From: Sordaria brevicollis
Taxonomy: Eukaryota; Ascomycota; Sordariomycetes; Sordariales; Sordariaceae
Assembly: GCA_033439795.1 (NCBI GenBank)
Contig: JAUTDP010000007.1
Coordinates: 2,170,001 to 2,234,000, forward strand
Length of the DNA: 64,000 nucleotides
Reading direction: 5' to 3'
Both the position numbers and the translations under genes were made by a program. Shown here one piece after another: positions 1-11,486 of the stretch (position 1 is the first letter of the stretch; every line of letters begins with the position of its first letter). Under the pieces are notes generated by a model. The model was not told where the DNA came from and ran no database searches. It saw only the letters and a program-made list of their open reading frames with translations.

Positions 1-1880
1 TTAATATATTACCTTCGTCTTCTAATACGGCCGTAGGGCCTTAATATAAAGGAGGGTTAAGGCTATTACTATTTAAATCCCGAATAATTAGCGGGGGATT
101 TAATAAATAAGGGTCGGAGACTGGTTCGGCACTACTTAGTTAAACCTATTTCTTTTTAATATAATAATTTATATTTTTTATAATATACTATATATAAAAT
201 TAATATAGTACGGTCGGGTAGGTAATAATAGCGGCCTTCTTAAATCCCTTATTAAAATCATTAATAATAATATCTAGTTTAGGGATTTAATAATCCTTTT
301 GGAATTTCTTCAAATAATTAAATTATTATTAGAAGTCCTCTTAATTCTCTCTATTCGAGAAATTAAAGCCAATGTTAAAATTATAACCTAATATATTAAC
401 GTTAATAATATTAAAGAGGGGGAGGTTAAAGCGGTTAATTTATTAGGTAAGAAATTAATATTAATTAAAATAAGAAAAAAAAAAAGGGGGGGGAATTAGA
501 AATAACCCCCCCCCCCCTAATATATAAATGGATTTATCTATATAATAATGAAAGAGTATAAAAACGTATTTATTATATTTAATCTAATTTATTTACTTTA
601 TATATATTATTAACCAATAATATATAAGGATTTTTCCTCTATATATTAAAGTACTATTCGAAGGTCCAAAATATTCGAATAACCCTCCTACTCTTATTAT
701 ATTTAATAAAATACTCGATGCTATAAGCGTCTTTATTCTTCTCTAATAAGTCGATAAGTATTTTAATCGAATTATAGGGACTATACTTTATACGGCGAAT
801 CTAATATTATATATTCTAAACCTTTAATAGTATAATAGGGATTCGAAAACCGCGAAATTTAATAATTATTTCGTTATTAGCGATTTTAATTAGTATAAAG
901 GGCGCGAATACTTCCTCTTCGTTATTTTCGAAAATACCGTTTAAATAGTTGGCAATTTGCCGTACGCTTATTTTAATTATACTAAATAACCTCTCGATAA
1001 TAAAATTAATAATTTCCTTATAATTGCAACGTACTTATTATTAATAAATAATATTACTATAAAAATTAATATAATTAAATTTATAATTATAAATATTAAA
1101 ATTACTAAGGCGCTTTTTAATAACTTAAATATAGCCTTACTACTTTTATAATACTACCTTCGCTTTATATAAGTAATTAAACTGTTGCGAATTAATATTT
1201 TATATACCCTAACTACTAAGAATATAAATACTATAATATATATAATTATAATCAATTTGAATAATTAATAACTCGCCCCGTATAATTATCGTTATTATAC
1301 TTATTTAAACGATTATAAATCTTTTATTAATAACGTATATTTATAAAGTATTAAAGGCCTCTATTCTAATTGTATAGGGGGTCGAAATAAATAATAACGG
1401 GGGAAGGGACTTTCGTAGAGGGGGGGATTGTTATTTAAGTATTCGTTCGTTAAAAAATTATAATAATTATATTTTCGAACGTTAATTTTATTTTTATTCG
1501 TAGCGGTTATAATAAATAGATAAGGATTATAGTTTATCGAATGCGATTATAGCCCAGTTTAGAATAATTCTTCGAATTGGAATTAATAGTATTTTAATTA
1601 GGGATTTTAATAAATTACCGGTTAATATTAATTATTACGGTCGGCGGGCGAGGTTTATTTACTTAAATTAGGCGAATATGCGATTTAGAATAGGAATATA
1701 AAAAAAATCGAGAATATAACGAATTCGAAGATATTTAATAAAATAATAATAAAAATAACGAAATAATAATATAAATTAATTACGTAACGGTAGGGTAATT
1801 CTTGCGATAGTTTTATTTAATTGCGTATACGATTAACGATCGTTAATAGAGTATACGACGGCGACGAGGTTGGGTAGCGA
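1..1880 (-). mobile_element. RIP-mutated Mutator-like (MULE) transposase relic, truncated by window edge
   Basis: The block is very AT-rich, with TAA/TAG stops in every frame, and changes to normal composition near 1,880. Read on the minus strand, conserved MULE transposase pieces remain. Around 657-720 a stretch reads SIEYFIKYNKSRRVIRIFWT. Around 581-625 it reads ILLVNNIYKVNKLD, which matches the family's first catalytic Asp region with Asp changed to Asn. Around 240-276 it reads DIIINDFNKGFKK, the second Asp region. They lie in the correct order for a minus-strand gene. The Asp-to-Asn and Gln/Trp-to-stop changes are what RIP produces. Homopolymer runs (A, G, then C) lie at about 474-515. 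Neither terminal repeat could be identified; the 3' end is outside the window. Confidence 0.78.
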
Positions 1881-4800
1881 TATATATACGGTGTTCGTGC
1901 CTTGCGTTGGTGTGGGTGGCTGGCGTAGTTTACTCAGTGTAAAAGTGGGGAATGTCTCTGTGCGCAAGGTTTTTTATCTCTGTGTGTAAGGATTCCGCTC
2001 AATGCCGGAGAGTGGAAGGGGGAAAAAGGGAACACCCTCGTGCACCATTAGCAAACCCTGCCACTGCCACACTGCCACCGCCGTGGCACACACCACCCAT
2101 CACCCATCCCGAACCCCGTCCTTCAACATCGTGAGGCCGGGGACCGCGTCCAACCAGAGTCTTTCACCGTAGCTGACCATTCGCTCGATGGGCTGCAGTT
2201 GTCACTTGTCACTCTCTTCCCCCGGCCCTCAACCCTCCAACCGGCAACCGCCAAAAACCGACCAACTGACAACCCGAGCCGCTAGCGCTGGGCATCCACT
2301 CAAGCGATTCCGTTCATGGTTTTGCGCGGCGCCTGCCGGGACTTGAAAGTCGTTACCAACGGGACCCTTGTCATCGATGCAAGTTGACGCTTCTTCAACT
2401 CCAATGTGAACCGAACGCTGACAGCCGTCTAGGTAAAAGGGTGTGAGTTGATACATGAGAGCATTGGTGATCGTCCGGTTTGATACATGACGTGCTATTT
2501 CGAAGTTTGAGTTGGTAAGTGCTATGAAGACAGCCTGAACCGAGCATTTCTGAGGCTTTCATCGCTTCTGATAACATGGCGGGCCATTGACGGAAGCTAG
2601 GTATGGTAAAGTTTGGGGTAATTATGTGGAGGCAATCCGTTTGTCACATCACCATGAAGTCGGTCTTTTGGATGCCTTTTGCTAATGAACTCCCATAGTG
2701 ACGGTACAACTTGTTATCCAAGGACCTAGCTTTCTGGCTGATGAAAGTTACAGATATTGTCTTCCATGGCTGGTGACACAGCGCTTTCCATCGTCAAGAC
2801 AGAGTAAGACGCTCATGGTTGACCACTGGTCTACTCTGTCCTCGAGACTTGAGTACTGGTAGAAGTCGGTATACATTTCCCGTTGACCCGGCCGCTTTCT
2901 GGAAGAAGCCTTCCGACGTCTACTAGTACGGTTCTTACAGGCCATGGATCACCAAAGCTTCCTGGAGAGTTTTCAGCTACTCGTTCTGCTTCATTTACAG
3001 TGCCACTTTCCTTCCGAGTGGAAGAGCCCGAGATACCAGTGGTGGATAGATGATATGTTCGTGCTCGTGGTACGAACCGAGATCTGGGCATCGGCATACG
3101 CTATGTCATAGGATCCAGATGAACCTAATACTGGCAGGTGTTCTCTTCGCTCACATCTTCATGGCGGAAACCACTTTAACGAACCGAGCAAAGCGTTGGT
3201 GGACACAGACAGCGTTGAGGAATTGTAAGGCTGAGACACATTCCTTGGGGAGGTTCTGCTAACACTGCTAGGGATCGGCAACTGGCAGTCCCCTCCCCTC
3301 TTTCGTCACTGGATTCCCATGATACGACACTGTTTGCAAAGCAGCCTGAGGAGGCCGTTCGAATAGTCAGAAGTCTCGGGCCTTGAACGTTATGGACCTT
3401 CAACAAGACTTGGGCATAAGACGTGTGCTTCGGTGTCGATGCGATAAATTTGCTGGTTTTGCCTGAAATATCACATTTTAAGCTCCTTAGACTCCTCAAG
3501 GTACGTAGAGGTAGAACAGAAAGATCATAGTTACAAGTATGTGGTCTCTTGGTTGTTAATCGCAATAGCAGGGCTCTACGCTATATCAGAGGAGTCGTGG
3601 AAGATGATGACCAGTGTGTTCCAGCGGCATTGCTGAAGTCGTTCACATTGGGGCTGGACGGCATGTTGAGAAGAACTGAAAGGACCTGAAAAGGCAGTCA
3701 GTGATGGCGGGAGCGAGTGAGACGTCAATCACTCCCAATCACTGAGATCACTGAGGAGGTGCTTCCCCAGCGCCAATGCCAATGACGGATTTATTGACGG
3801 GACTCCACAGCAAGCCGGGTGTCGGTGAAAATTCAGGCAGTGCCCCTCTTCTCGCGCACCCTTGCTTGCGACTTCTGGGCGTGGTAACAACACCACTGTC
3901 GTGTCTCAAGGCGCTGAGAGCGAGAAGGCGCGCTATTGGACGGCAAATGCATGCCCGCTCGCGTGCAACAACGAAGGGCCTGTTGCCAAACACTGGAGTG
4001 ACAGGCCTCAACCTCGACAGACGCGTCGTCAGAGGTTTCAGCATCCATCATTTCAGAACAGCCCAGTATCTCTACCGCATAGCGGTGTCTTTCAGAACCA
4101 AGAACCCCCAAAAACATGACGACCTTTCAGAGTTGCTAACATGATTAGCTTGGCCGCTAACACGGAGAAATTCTCACTTTCCATGAGTTCCTCTGAAAAT
4201 CCGGTAGGTAGAGGTACTGAACTCGCCAGCAACCTGGGCTCTTCCGCAAGAGAGAACCCAAGGTCCAATAGTGACCTCGGCCTATATACCTCCATGACAC
4301 TTGAGGGAAGAAGGTGGAGGCCGGACACCTTGAATGTACAACTATCACTCAGTTCCTCAAGTACCCAGAAACGTACACAAAACGGACTCGGCGAGGGTGA
4401 AGATGAAGACACCTCAACTAAATGGTATCCAACGTGGGAATGGAGAGCTCTGTTGCGCTGATGCGGTAGCAACCTCGAGGTTTGTCCTTTTGGTTGCACC
4501 AGGCCATCTCTTGTACGAGGCATATGGTTAGGTACCTCGCAAGGAAACTACCTCTACAGTGGAGGTGGGCGGGCATACGGGACGGGAGGCATTTGGCATT
4601 GGCTGTACCAATTGCGCGAGAACGGAGCAAAAGAGAGCTCCTGGGCGGCTCCTGGTAAGAGATGCTTTTGGGGCACGCAGATGCGAGGATGGAGGGTTTT
4701 GGTTTCAATGCATCTTTGCTAGAGGTACACTCACTGGCAACTGATCAGGACGGGAGGTTGGCACCAGATGTACTTTTTTTCTAGGTAAGTTGGTACGTCT

Positions 4801-5676
4801 CCAAATTCACCATCATTCAGTTGCCCTCCATTTTTCACTTTCTTCACTGCTTTCTGTCCACAACCTTTTCTTCTTCGCATTACGCGTTACAATTAAACCT
4901 CCTCTACTGTAGAGGTAAGGTATGTGATATTATTGCCCGTTAACCCATCCAGCAAGGCCTTCTCTCCAAAATGGCCTTTCAACAAGTGTCTGCTCCGCTA
5001 CTCCAGGCTTGCTCGCCTGGCTGGCTTCCCGTTGCAGGCTGGGGTTGTTCTGGGTTAAGAGGATGAGGTGAGGTGTCGCTATCGCCTGCCGGGACTCCAG
5101 GTCGGGTGCCCGCCTGCGGAAGACGGAGACCCAGTGGGCATTGCGGGGAGGGGTCTCTGATCTTGCCCCATTTCCATTGGGGGGCGCCCAAATCAGGCTG
5201 CACCTCAGTGCACAAATTTTCTGGCCCGCCAGTGCCCGCCCAGGTCTTGGGAGGAAATCAGCGCTGAGGGTGCTGCAGCTACAAATTTCGGTATCCCCCC
5301 GCATCCCCCAAAATTCGCCGCGAATTTTTTCCTCCCCTTCTCTCCGTTCATTTCCGGCGTCCGACTCCCCCAAGCACACCAAGCACACAGCAACCAGACC
5401 ACCCGATCCCCGGATTCCACGATTCCACCCACCGCCAACCTTTGCACTTTTTAGCAGTTGCGCCCTGATACGACAGGCAAGCACCCACCCACATTCACCA
5501 GCGCCAGGAATCGTCCGAGCTTTCTGTTTCCATTAAAAACCCGCATCCGCACCCAAGCTTCCACCTGAGCCCTAACTGCTCCCCTACACCATCACTACCG
5601 CCACCACACACCGGTCTGCCAGGAGCCCATCAGCATCACTACCAGTACCAGCTATATCAATCAACCAACCGCCATC
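1881..5676. other. Intergenic region, no convincing gene
   Basis: Base composition is normal, but open frames are short, overlap on both strands and resemble no family I know. A pair of 17-bp inverted repeats sits at 4,549-4,565 and 4,901-4,917. The last 350 bp before 5,677 are C-rich and pyrimidine-rich, as expected for the promoter and leader of the HMG-box gene. A non-coding RNA or a rapidly evolving small gene cannot be excluded. Confidence 0.55.
4549..4917. repeat. 17-bp inverted repeats 369 bp apart (possible MITE)
   Basis: TACCTCTACAGTGGAGG at 4,549-4,565 is matched in inverse orientation at 4,901-4,917 with one difference (G/A). Both copies sit beside TA dinucleotides, as in Tc1/mariner-type insertions. 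Each copy is also close to a palindrome itself, and the sequence between them is ordinary. A small non-autonomous element is possible, but chance or a paired protein-binding site is also possible. Confidence 0.3.
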
Positions 5677-6987
5677 ATGCCGCGCCCCCCCAAGAACAAG
5701 GTCGCCGAGATCGTTAAACCCGTCATCGCTGCGCCTGGCCCTGCCCGCGTTATTGATGTGGACAATTTCATCCGTGTCCGCGACTCGGTAAGCCTGCTCA
5801 TTTGCGCCTTTCAACCTCCTGCAAACAGCTCTCGTCTCGCTACCACACGGCATTCCCATTCCCCCAACCCCATCCCATCACCAATACCCCGGCCGGATAC
5901 CGAGCCGAGATGTCTATTGTCTAGTGTGCAATAATCATTCCGCAAAAGCGCAACTCTTCGTGTGTGTCGTGGCCACGTCTCGTCGCGTCGTAGAGGTCAA
6001 AGTACTACACGTCAAAGGAAGGCGCATGCGATCAATCACAACACCATAGATGCCACCAAAGTTCAGCCAAGCGTTTTCCGAGACGATGGGACCAGAATAT
6101 GAATATCTATGTGTAATGCTTGTGACATGACTCGCTAACTCCTCCTTCCAAAGGTCTACCAACGTCTTTCCACCATCCAGGATCTCATCAAGAGCTTCAG
6201 CCAAGATTACCTCCGCCAGACCAACCTCCTCCTCGGTGAGGGCACCACCCTCGAGAATGGCGGTGATCTCGAGCACCTCCAGACTTCCTTGACCGGCATG
6301 CTCCCCGGCTTCATGGTTGCTCCCCAGCCCATCGTCGAGGAAAAGAAGGAGCGCAAGAAGCGCACCCACGACCCCAACGCTCCCAAGCGTCCCCTCACCC
6401 CTTACTTCCTCTACATGCAGACTGCTCGCCCCATCATTGCCAATGATCTGGGTGAGGAGGCCCCCAAGGGCGCCGTTCAGGAGGAGGGCCAGCGCCGCTG
6501 GTCCGTCATGGGTGCTGCCGAGAAGCAGGGCTGGAACAATGCCTACCAGTACAACCTGCGCCTCTACAATGCCCGTGTACACTCCTACAAGCATGGCAAC
6601 CCCAACGCCAAGAACATGACCGATGATGAGGCCCTGAAGTACGCCGATGAGTTCAATATCGAGATGCCCACGGCTGCCCAGGTTGAGGAGGTCCCTACCG
6701 ATCAGGACGCCATTGCCCAGCAGTTGCAGCAGACTGTTGTGCCCGAGGTTTCGGAGGAGGAGGAGGAGCAGCAGCAACAGCAGCAGCAGCCCGTCCCCGT
6801 CTCCAAGACCCCTATCAAGAAGAAGGATACCCGCAGGCGCAAGACTGCTACTCCCGCTGAGGAGGCCGAGCCCGCTAAGCCCGTGGTCGCCCCCGCCAGC
6901 CCGGAGAACAAGAAGCGCAAGCGTGGTGTCAAGGCCGCCGAGGTGGAGGAACCTAAGAAGTCGGGGCGCAAGAAGACCAAGGCCTAG
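5677..6987 (+). CDS. HMG-box DNA-binding protein
   Basis: Two exons, 5677-5787 and 6154-6987, give 314 residues. The 366-bp intron runs from GTAAGC to AAAG and contains stops in frame. A single HMG box lies at about residues 108-185 (starting HDPNAPKRPLTPYFLYMQTA), the fold that bends DNA through the minor groove. Residues 1-82 precede it and look helical. The C-terminal third is low-complexity: an acidic and glutamine run (about residues 240-255), then several short basic stretches rich in KKK and KRKR that would serve as nuclear localisation signals. A role as a chromatin or transcription architectural factor is inferred from the domain; I cannot assign a specific orthologue. The start is the only ATG in frame and follows a C-rich leader (gccatcATGcc). 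Confidence 0.9.
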
Positions 6988-7923
6988 AGGCGCTCTTAAT
7001 CCACCTCAACGCGGTTCTTCCTCCTCATGTCTGGTTCTTTTTCCATGATTCCACGTCGTGGAGGACATCATACGGTTGTTTTTCCTTTTCTTCTATTTTT
7101 CACACACAATTTCCGTTGTGACGACGATACCCCCTCTCTCCCCCATCTATGCTCATGATGGGGGAGAGCAGCGTGTGTCCAGACGTCAACTGAAAGAAGC
7201 GCGGGTCCAGCGTCATGGTTATTTTCTTGTCCCTGTATGATTCAATGAAACGGCTAAAGAGGAAATATTGGGAAGGGTTGGTTCTTCTTCTTCTCTCCAT
7301 CTATGAAAACAACACAAGTTCGAAACGGGAAAAGGAAGGGAGGGGGTCAAGGATAAACGGAGTCTTTAACTCTTTTTTGCGTTTTGCGAGAAACTCGATC
7401 GGCTCTCACGATCTGAAGAACAGATGGATGAATGAGGCTCGTCTCACACTCTGTCGCATGTTGTACTTATGGCGCGGTTTAGCTATACATAGCATGTGTG
7501 TGGGCCCTCGGTGGATGAATGATATCACAAATAGTTCACATGAGAGCTTCGATCTATTGTGTTTTTGATTTGGCTTCGGCTGTTAGCGAAGATCTGGAGG
7601 CAGGCCATTCATCAATATCGATTCATGGAGGACTGAATGGAGTTTTGTTTTTGTTTCACTTGCGAAGGTTTTGCGAGCAACGATATATATGAGCCGGCGA
7701 TGCTTGATCATGTGATGTTAGGTATATCGAGGTGTTGGCGTTAGTCATAGCAAATATTCTTCTACAAGACAAAGATGCCACACGGCATGATTGAAGCTGT
7801 CACGGCTTTGGAGTAAACAACTGCCAGTGGTATTGAAGTATATAGCTATGTAAATGCTAGACAACAAAATCTTCCTAGTCAAATTCAGATAACCAAAAGC
7901 AACCTTGTCTTTCCCCCCTTTCC
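6988..7923. other. Intergenic region between convergent genes
   Basis: This holds the 3' flanks of the HMG-box gene (+) and the urease gene (-). It is T-rich after 7,020 and shows no coding pattern or repeat. Confidence 0.6.
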
Positions 7924-10870
7924 TCAGTAAACATAATAACTCTGCGTCAACGGCAACTCGCTACTAGGCTCTGCCGTACACACCTCACCGTCCGCCTCAA
8001 CCGTATACCTCTCTGGATCAACCTTCATCCTCGGCATCCTATCATTAAACTTCATATCCCTCTTGCTTACTGTTCTACAACCCCTAACACCTTCCACCCT
8101 GCTCTTCAACCCATACTTACTAACATTCCCGCTCTCGATGCTCGCCTGGCTCACAAACAAAACCTTTGTCTGCGGGACCATGTGCGAAAACATCGGTCTT
8201 GCAATCAGCGGCTGAATCGTCGGGATGCTCGCGTTCGGATCGCCCATCATGGCGCTGGCAATCATGCCGCTCTTGATCACAAGCTGCGGCTTGGTGCCGA
8301 ACCACGCCGGGTCCCAGACCACCATGTCCGCCAGCTTGCCGACCTCGATGGAACCGATCAGGTGGGACATGCCCTGAGCTAAAGCCGGGTTGATGGTGTA
8401 TTTGGACACATAGCGTTTGACGCGGTAGTTATCCGCTCCTCCTGTCCCTTCGTCTTCGGGGAGGGGCCCCCGTTGGAGTTTATTCTTGTGGGCGGTGTTC
8501 CAGGTGCGCAAGATGACTTCGCCGCATCGGCCCATTGCTTGGCTGTCGCTTGACATCATGCTGATTGCGCCCAGGTCGTGGAGGACGTCTTCGGCCGCGA
8601 TAGTCTCGGCACGAATGCGCGATTCGGCAAAGGCTACGTCCTCGGGAATGTTCTTGGACAGGTGGTGGCACACCATTAGCATATCGAGATGCTCGTCGAG
8701 GGTGTTGCGCGTGTAAGGACGGGTGGGGTTGGTAGAGGAGGGCAAGACGTTGGGGTGTTCGACGACGGAGATGATGTCGGGCGCGTGACCGCCGCCGGCT
8801 CCTTCCGTGTGGTAGGTGTGGATGGTGCGGCCGGCAAAGGCCGAGATGGTGGATTCGACGAACCCGGACTCGTTCAGAGTGTCGGTGTGGATGAGGCATT
8901 GCACGTCGAGCTCGTCGCAGACAGTGAGACAGGAGTCGATGGCCGCTGGGGTGGTGCCCCAGTCTTCGTGGAGCTTGAGACCGCAGGCGCCGGCGAGGAT
9001 CTGCTCGCGAAGGGCCGAAGGGTCGGAGTCGTTGCCTTTGCCGGTGATGCCAACGTTGAGGGGGAGGGAGTCGCAGGCTTGAAGCATTTGACGCATGTAG
9101 TGCGCGCCGGGGGTGCAGGTGGTGGCGTTTGTGCCGGCGCTGGATGAGATGTTAGTTTATGCTATATTGATGGGGGGGAGAAAGAGATAGAAGAAACTCA
9201 CCTCGGGCCAGTTCCACCACCAAGGAAAGTGGTGATACCAGCAGCCAAAGCCTCAGCCGCCTGTTGAGGGCAGATAAAGTGAATGTGCGTATCGATACCT
9301 CCGGCCGTGATGATCTTGCCCTCTCCCGCCACCACATCCGTGCAACTGCCCACGATCATGCCGGGTGTAACACCGTCCATTACATCCGGGTTACCAGCTT
9401 TGCCGATGCCCACGATGATGCCAGCCTTGACGCCGATATCCGCCTTGTAGATGCCCGTCCAGTCCACCACCAGCGCGTTCGTCACCACCATATCCAACGT
9501 CTCTTCATCCGACCTGCCCGTTGCCTGGCCCATACCCTCACGCAACGTCTTGCCGCCGCCAAACTTACACTCGTCGCCGTAGACAGTGTAATCCTTCTCG
9601 ACCTTGATCCACAGATCGGTAGCTCCCAGCCTAACCATATCACCCACCGTCGGACCAAACATGACCGCATACGCCTTGCGGTCCATGGCAAACGGCTCAG
9701 TGATAAACGCCGAAACATCACCCACCGGCTCCTCAGGCGCGTGCGCAAACCCAGCCTTTTGCAACTTCTCAATAATCTCCTCCGCCTTTGACAAGTCAAG
9801 CTTGCCCGTGGCCAGGCTGTTGCCGCCCCTGATGACCTTGTTGCCGCCAATCTCGACCAGGTTCACCGTCTTGGTGTCGCCGGGCTCGAACCGCACCGAC
9901 GTTCCCGCGGGAATGTCCAGCCGGTACCCGTACGCCTTGCCGCGGTCGAACTCCAGCTGCGGGTTCGTCTCGATGAAGTGGTAATGGCTTCCTACCTGGA
10001 TCGGACGGTCGCCCTTGCTGGTTACCCTGAGACTAATGCGTTTCCGGCCTTCGTTGAGTTTGACTTTGCTGTCCTTGACGCATACCACGGCACCGGGCTG
10101 CTTGGTGGCTTCGTAGGCCGCAGCTTGCGGTAAGGGGAAGACGGAGTCATCGTTAGGCGGGATCGGCAGAAAGCTGCCGTATAAAGCCCGGGCGAGGTCG
10201 CCGTCGTCGGTACTGATGGGGTTGTGCACGGTCACAAGGTAGGTTCCTGAGGGAAAGGTGCCCTCGACTTGGATCTCGTGAAGCGTGGACGTCACTTCAG
10301 GCAGGACGTGGCGGCGGCCGAGCATGGTGGCGCCCAGGGCCATGAGGTCGGCGACGGTGTGGTTGCCATCACGGATGAGCTCTTGGAGGTTGTTGGCGAT
10401 GAGAGCCTGAGAAGTGTGAAGTGTGTTGTTAGTGATGAGATGAAGCGAGAGAAAGGAAAGACTGAATGGATAGGAAACTTACAGTGGCTTCAGAATGGTT
10501 CAGCTTAACACCTCTTGCTAGACGTCTTTGAGCCAGGAGTCCTAGCTGAGAGATGGCGAGCTTATCGAGCTGTTAGGTGAACAACAAAACATGATGTTTG
10601 TCAAGAGGTTAGTTAAGTGGACTTAGTTTTCTTGAGGTGACCCATCCCTCATGGACTCGTTACACTCCGTTCAAACTCCAACCCTCAGTCTAACAGGGGA
10701 CAAAGCAGTGTCATCTTGTGTTCCTATACACATGATGTCGACGTTCATGACTCTTTCATTGTGAGAAGAACCGTGACCGGAGGCGTTGTCTTGTTGTAAA
10801 ACGTGGATGTGGAGGATCAACGGGGACACAACGAACTTTAACCACTAACCTCTTTGGGAATCAGATGCAT
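7924..10870 (-). CDS. Urease (single-chain, fungal type)
   Basis: Hydrolyses urea to ammonia and carbamate in the cytosol, using two nickel ions. Four exons (10870-10850, 10569-10483, 10406-9202, 9139-7924) give 842 residues, the usual size of fungal and plant ureases in which the bacterial gamma, beta and alpha subunits are fused. The protein begins MHLIPKELDKLAIS, the gamma-like start, encoded partly by a 21-bp first exon. Active-site landmarks are all present: the HIH nickel ligands in DTHIHF, the carbamylated Lys in GLKLHEDWG, the His ligands in CLIHTDT and [16 protein letters not shown], the flap His in MVCHHLSKN, and the Asp ligand in [10 protein letters not shown]. All splice junctions restore family-conserved sequence, for example [14 protein letters not shown]. 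The gene looks intact. N. crassa has several genetically defined ure loci; I do not assign this gene to one. Confidence 0.97.
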
Positions 10871-11486
10871 CTTGTTCCTACACAGTGAGGTACTGTGTCT
10901 CCCTCCTGACGATGTTGAGGAAGAGTTCGGATGCAAGATTGACAACGACAGCAGAGATCAAAAACCGAGAGACGACATTGTCCTCGGACACAATGACACT
11001 AACATCTTCGAGAGAGCTGCTAGTTTTGACCACCCCCCATAGTCCCGTTTTGGCCGCTTATCAGTAGTGTTCTAGATGCGACCGCGGTAACAGACACCGA
11101 CTCCGGTGGGATGTTGTCCCAGAGATAGCTGTACCCCGCACGTTTTACTGATAAGGCAGGATATTGTTAGTAACAGCCCAGTAATCTTTTTGTTGTTTAC
11201 AATTCCCAAAGGCCCAGCAACCATGATAGGGGGTAACCGCACTCACATAGGACAGAAGCCACGAACAGCATGATCGATCATACAAAGGCAGTCAGTTATT
11301 CGGGATGTCTACAGCGACACAATAGGTTCTGTACAATGAAGAATGCTTATTTGAACTCCAAACACCTCCGACGCCTAGACTGCCCTTAAGGAGCCACAAA
11401 CCATACTTGTACAACGCTTCTAGAAACAATATTCTTGTAACTTGCGCCATCCACAGATCACCATTCCTGCGTACAAGTATCACCGT
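10871..11486. other. Intergenic region upstream of urease
   Basis: This is the promoter region of urease (-) and the 3' flank of the next minus-strand gene. I see no open frame of note and no clear regulatory motif. Confidence 0.55.

Noticed and set aside
5935..6777. 280-codon antisense frame over the HMG-box gene
   Set aside because: Leu/Gly-rich shadow of a codon-biased gene; the plus-strand HMG box is unambiguous.
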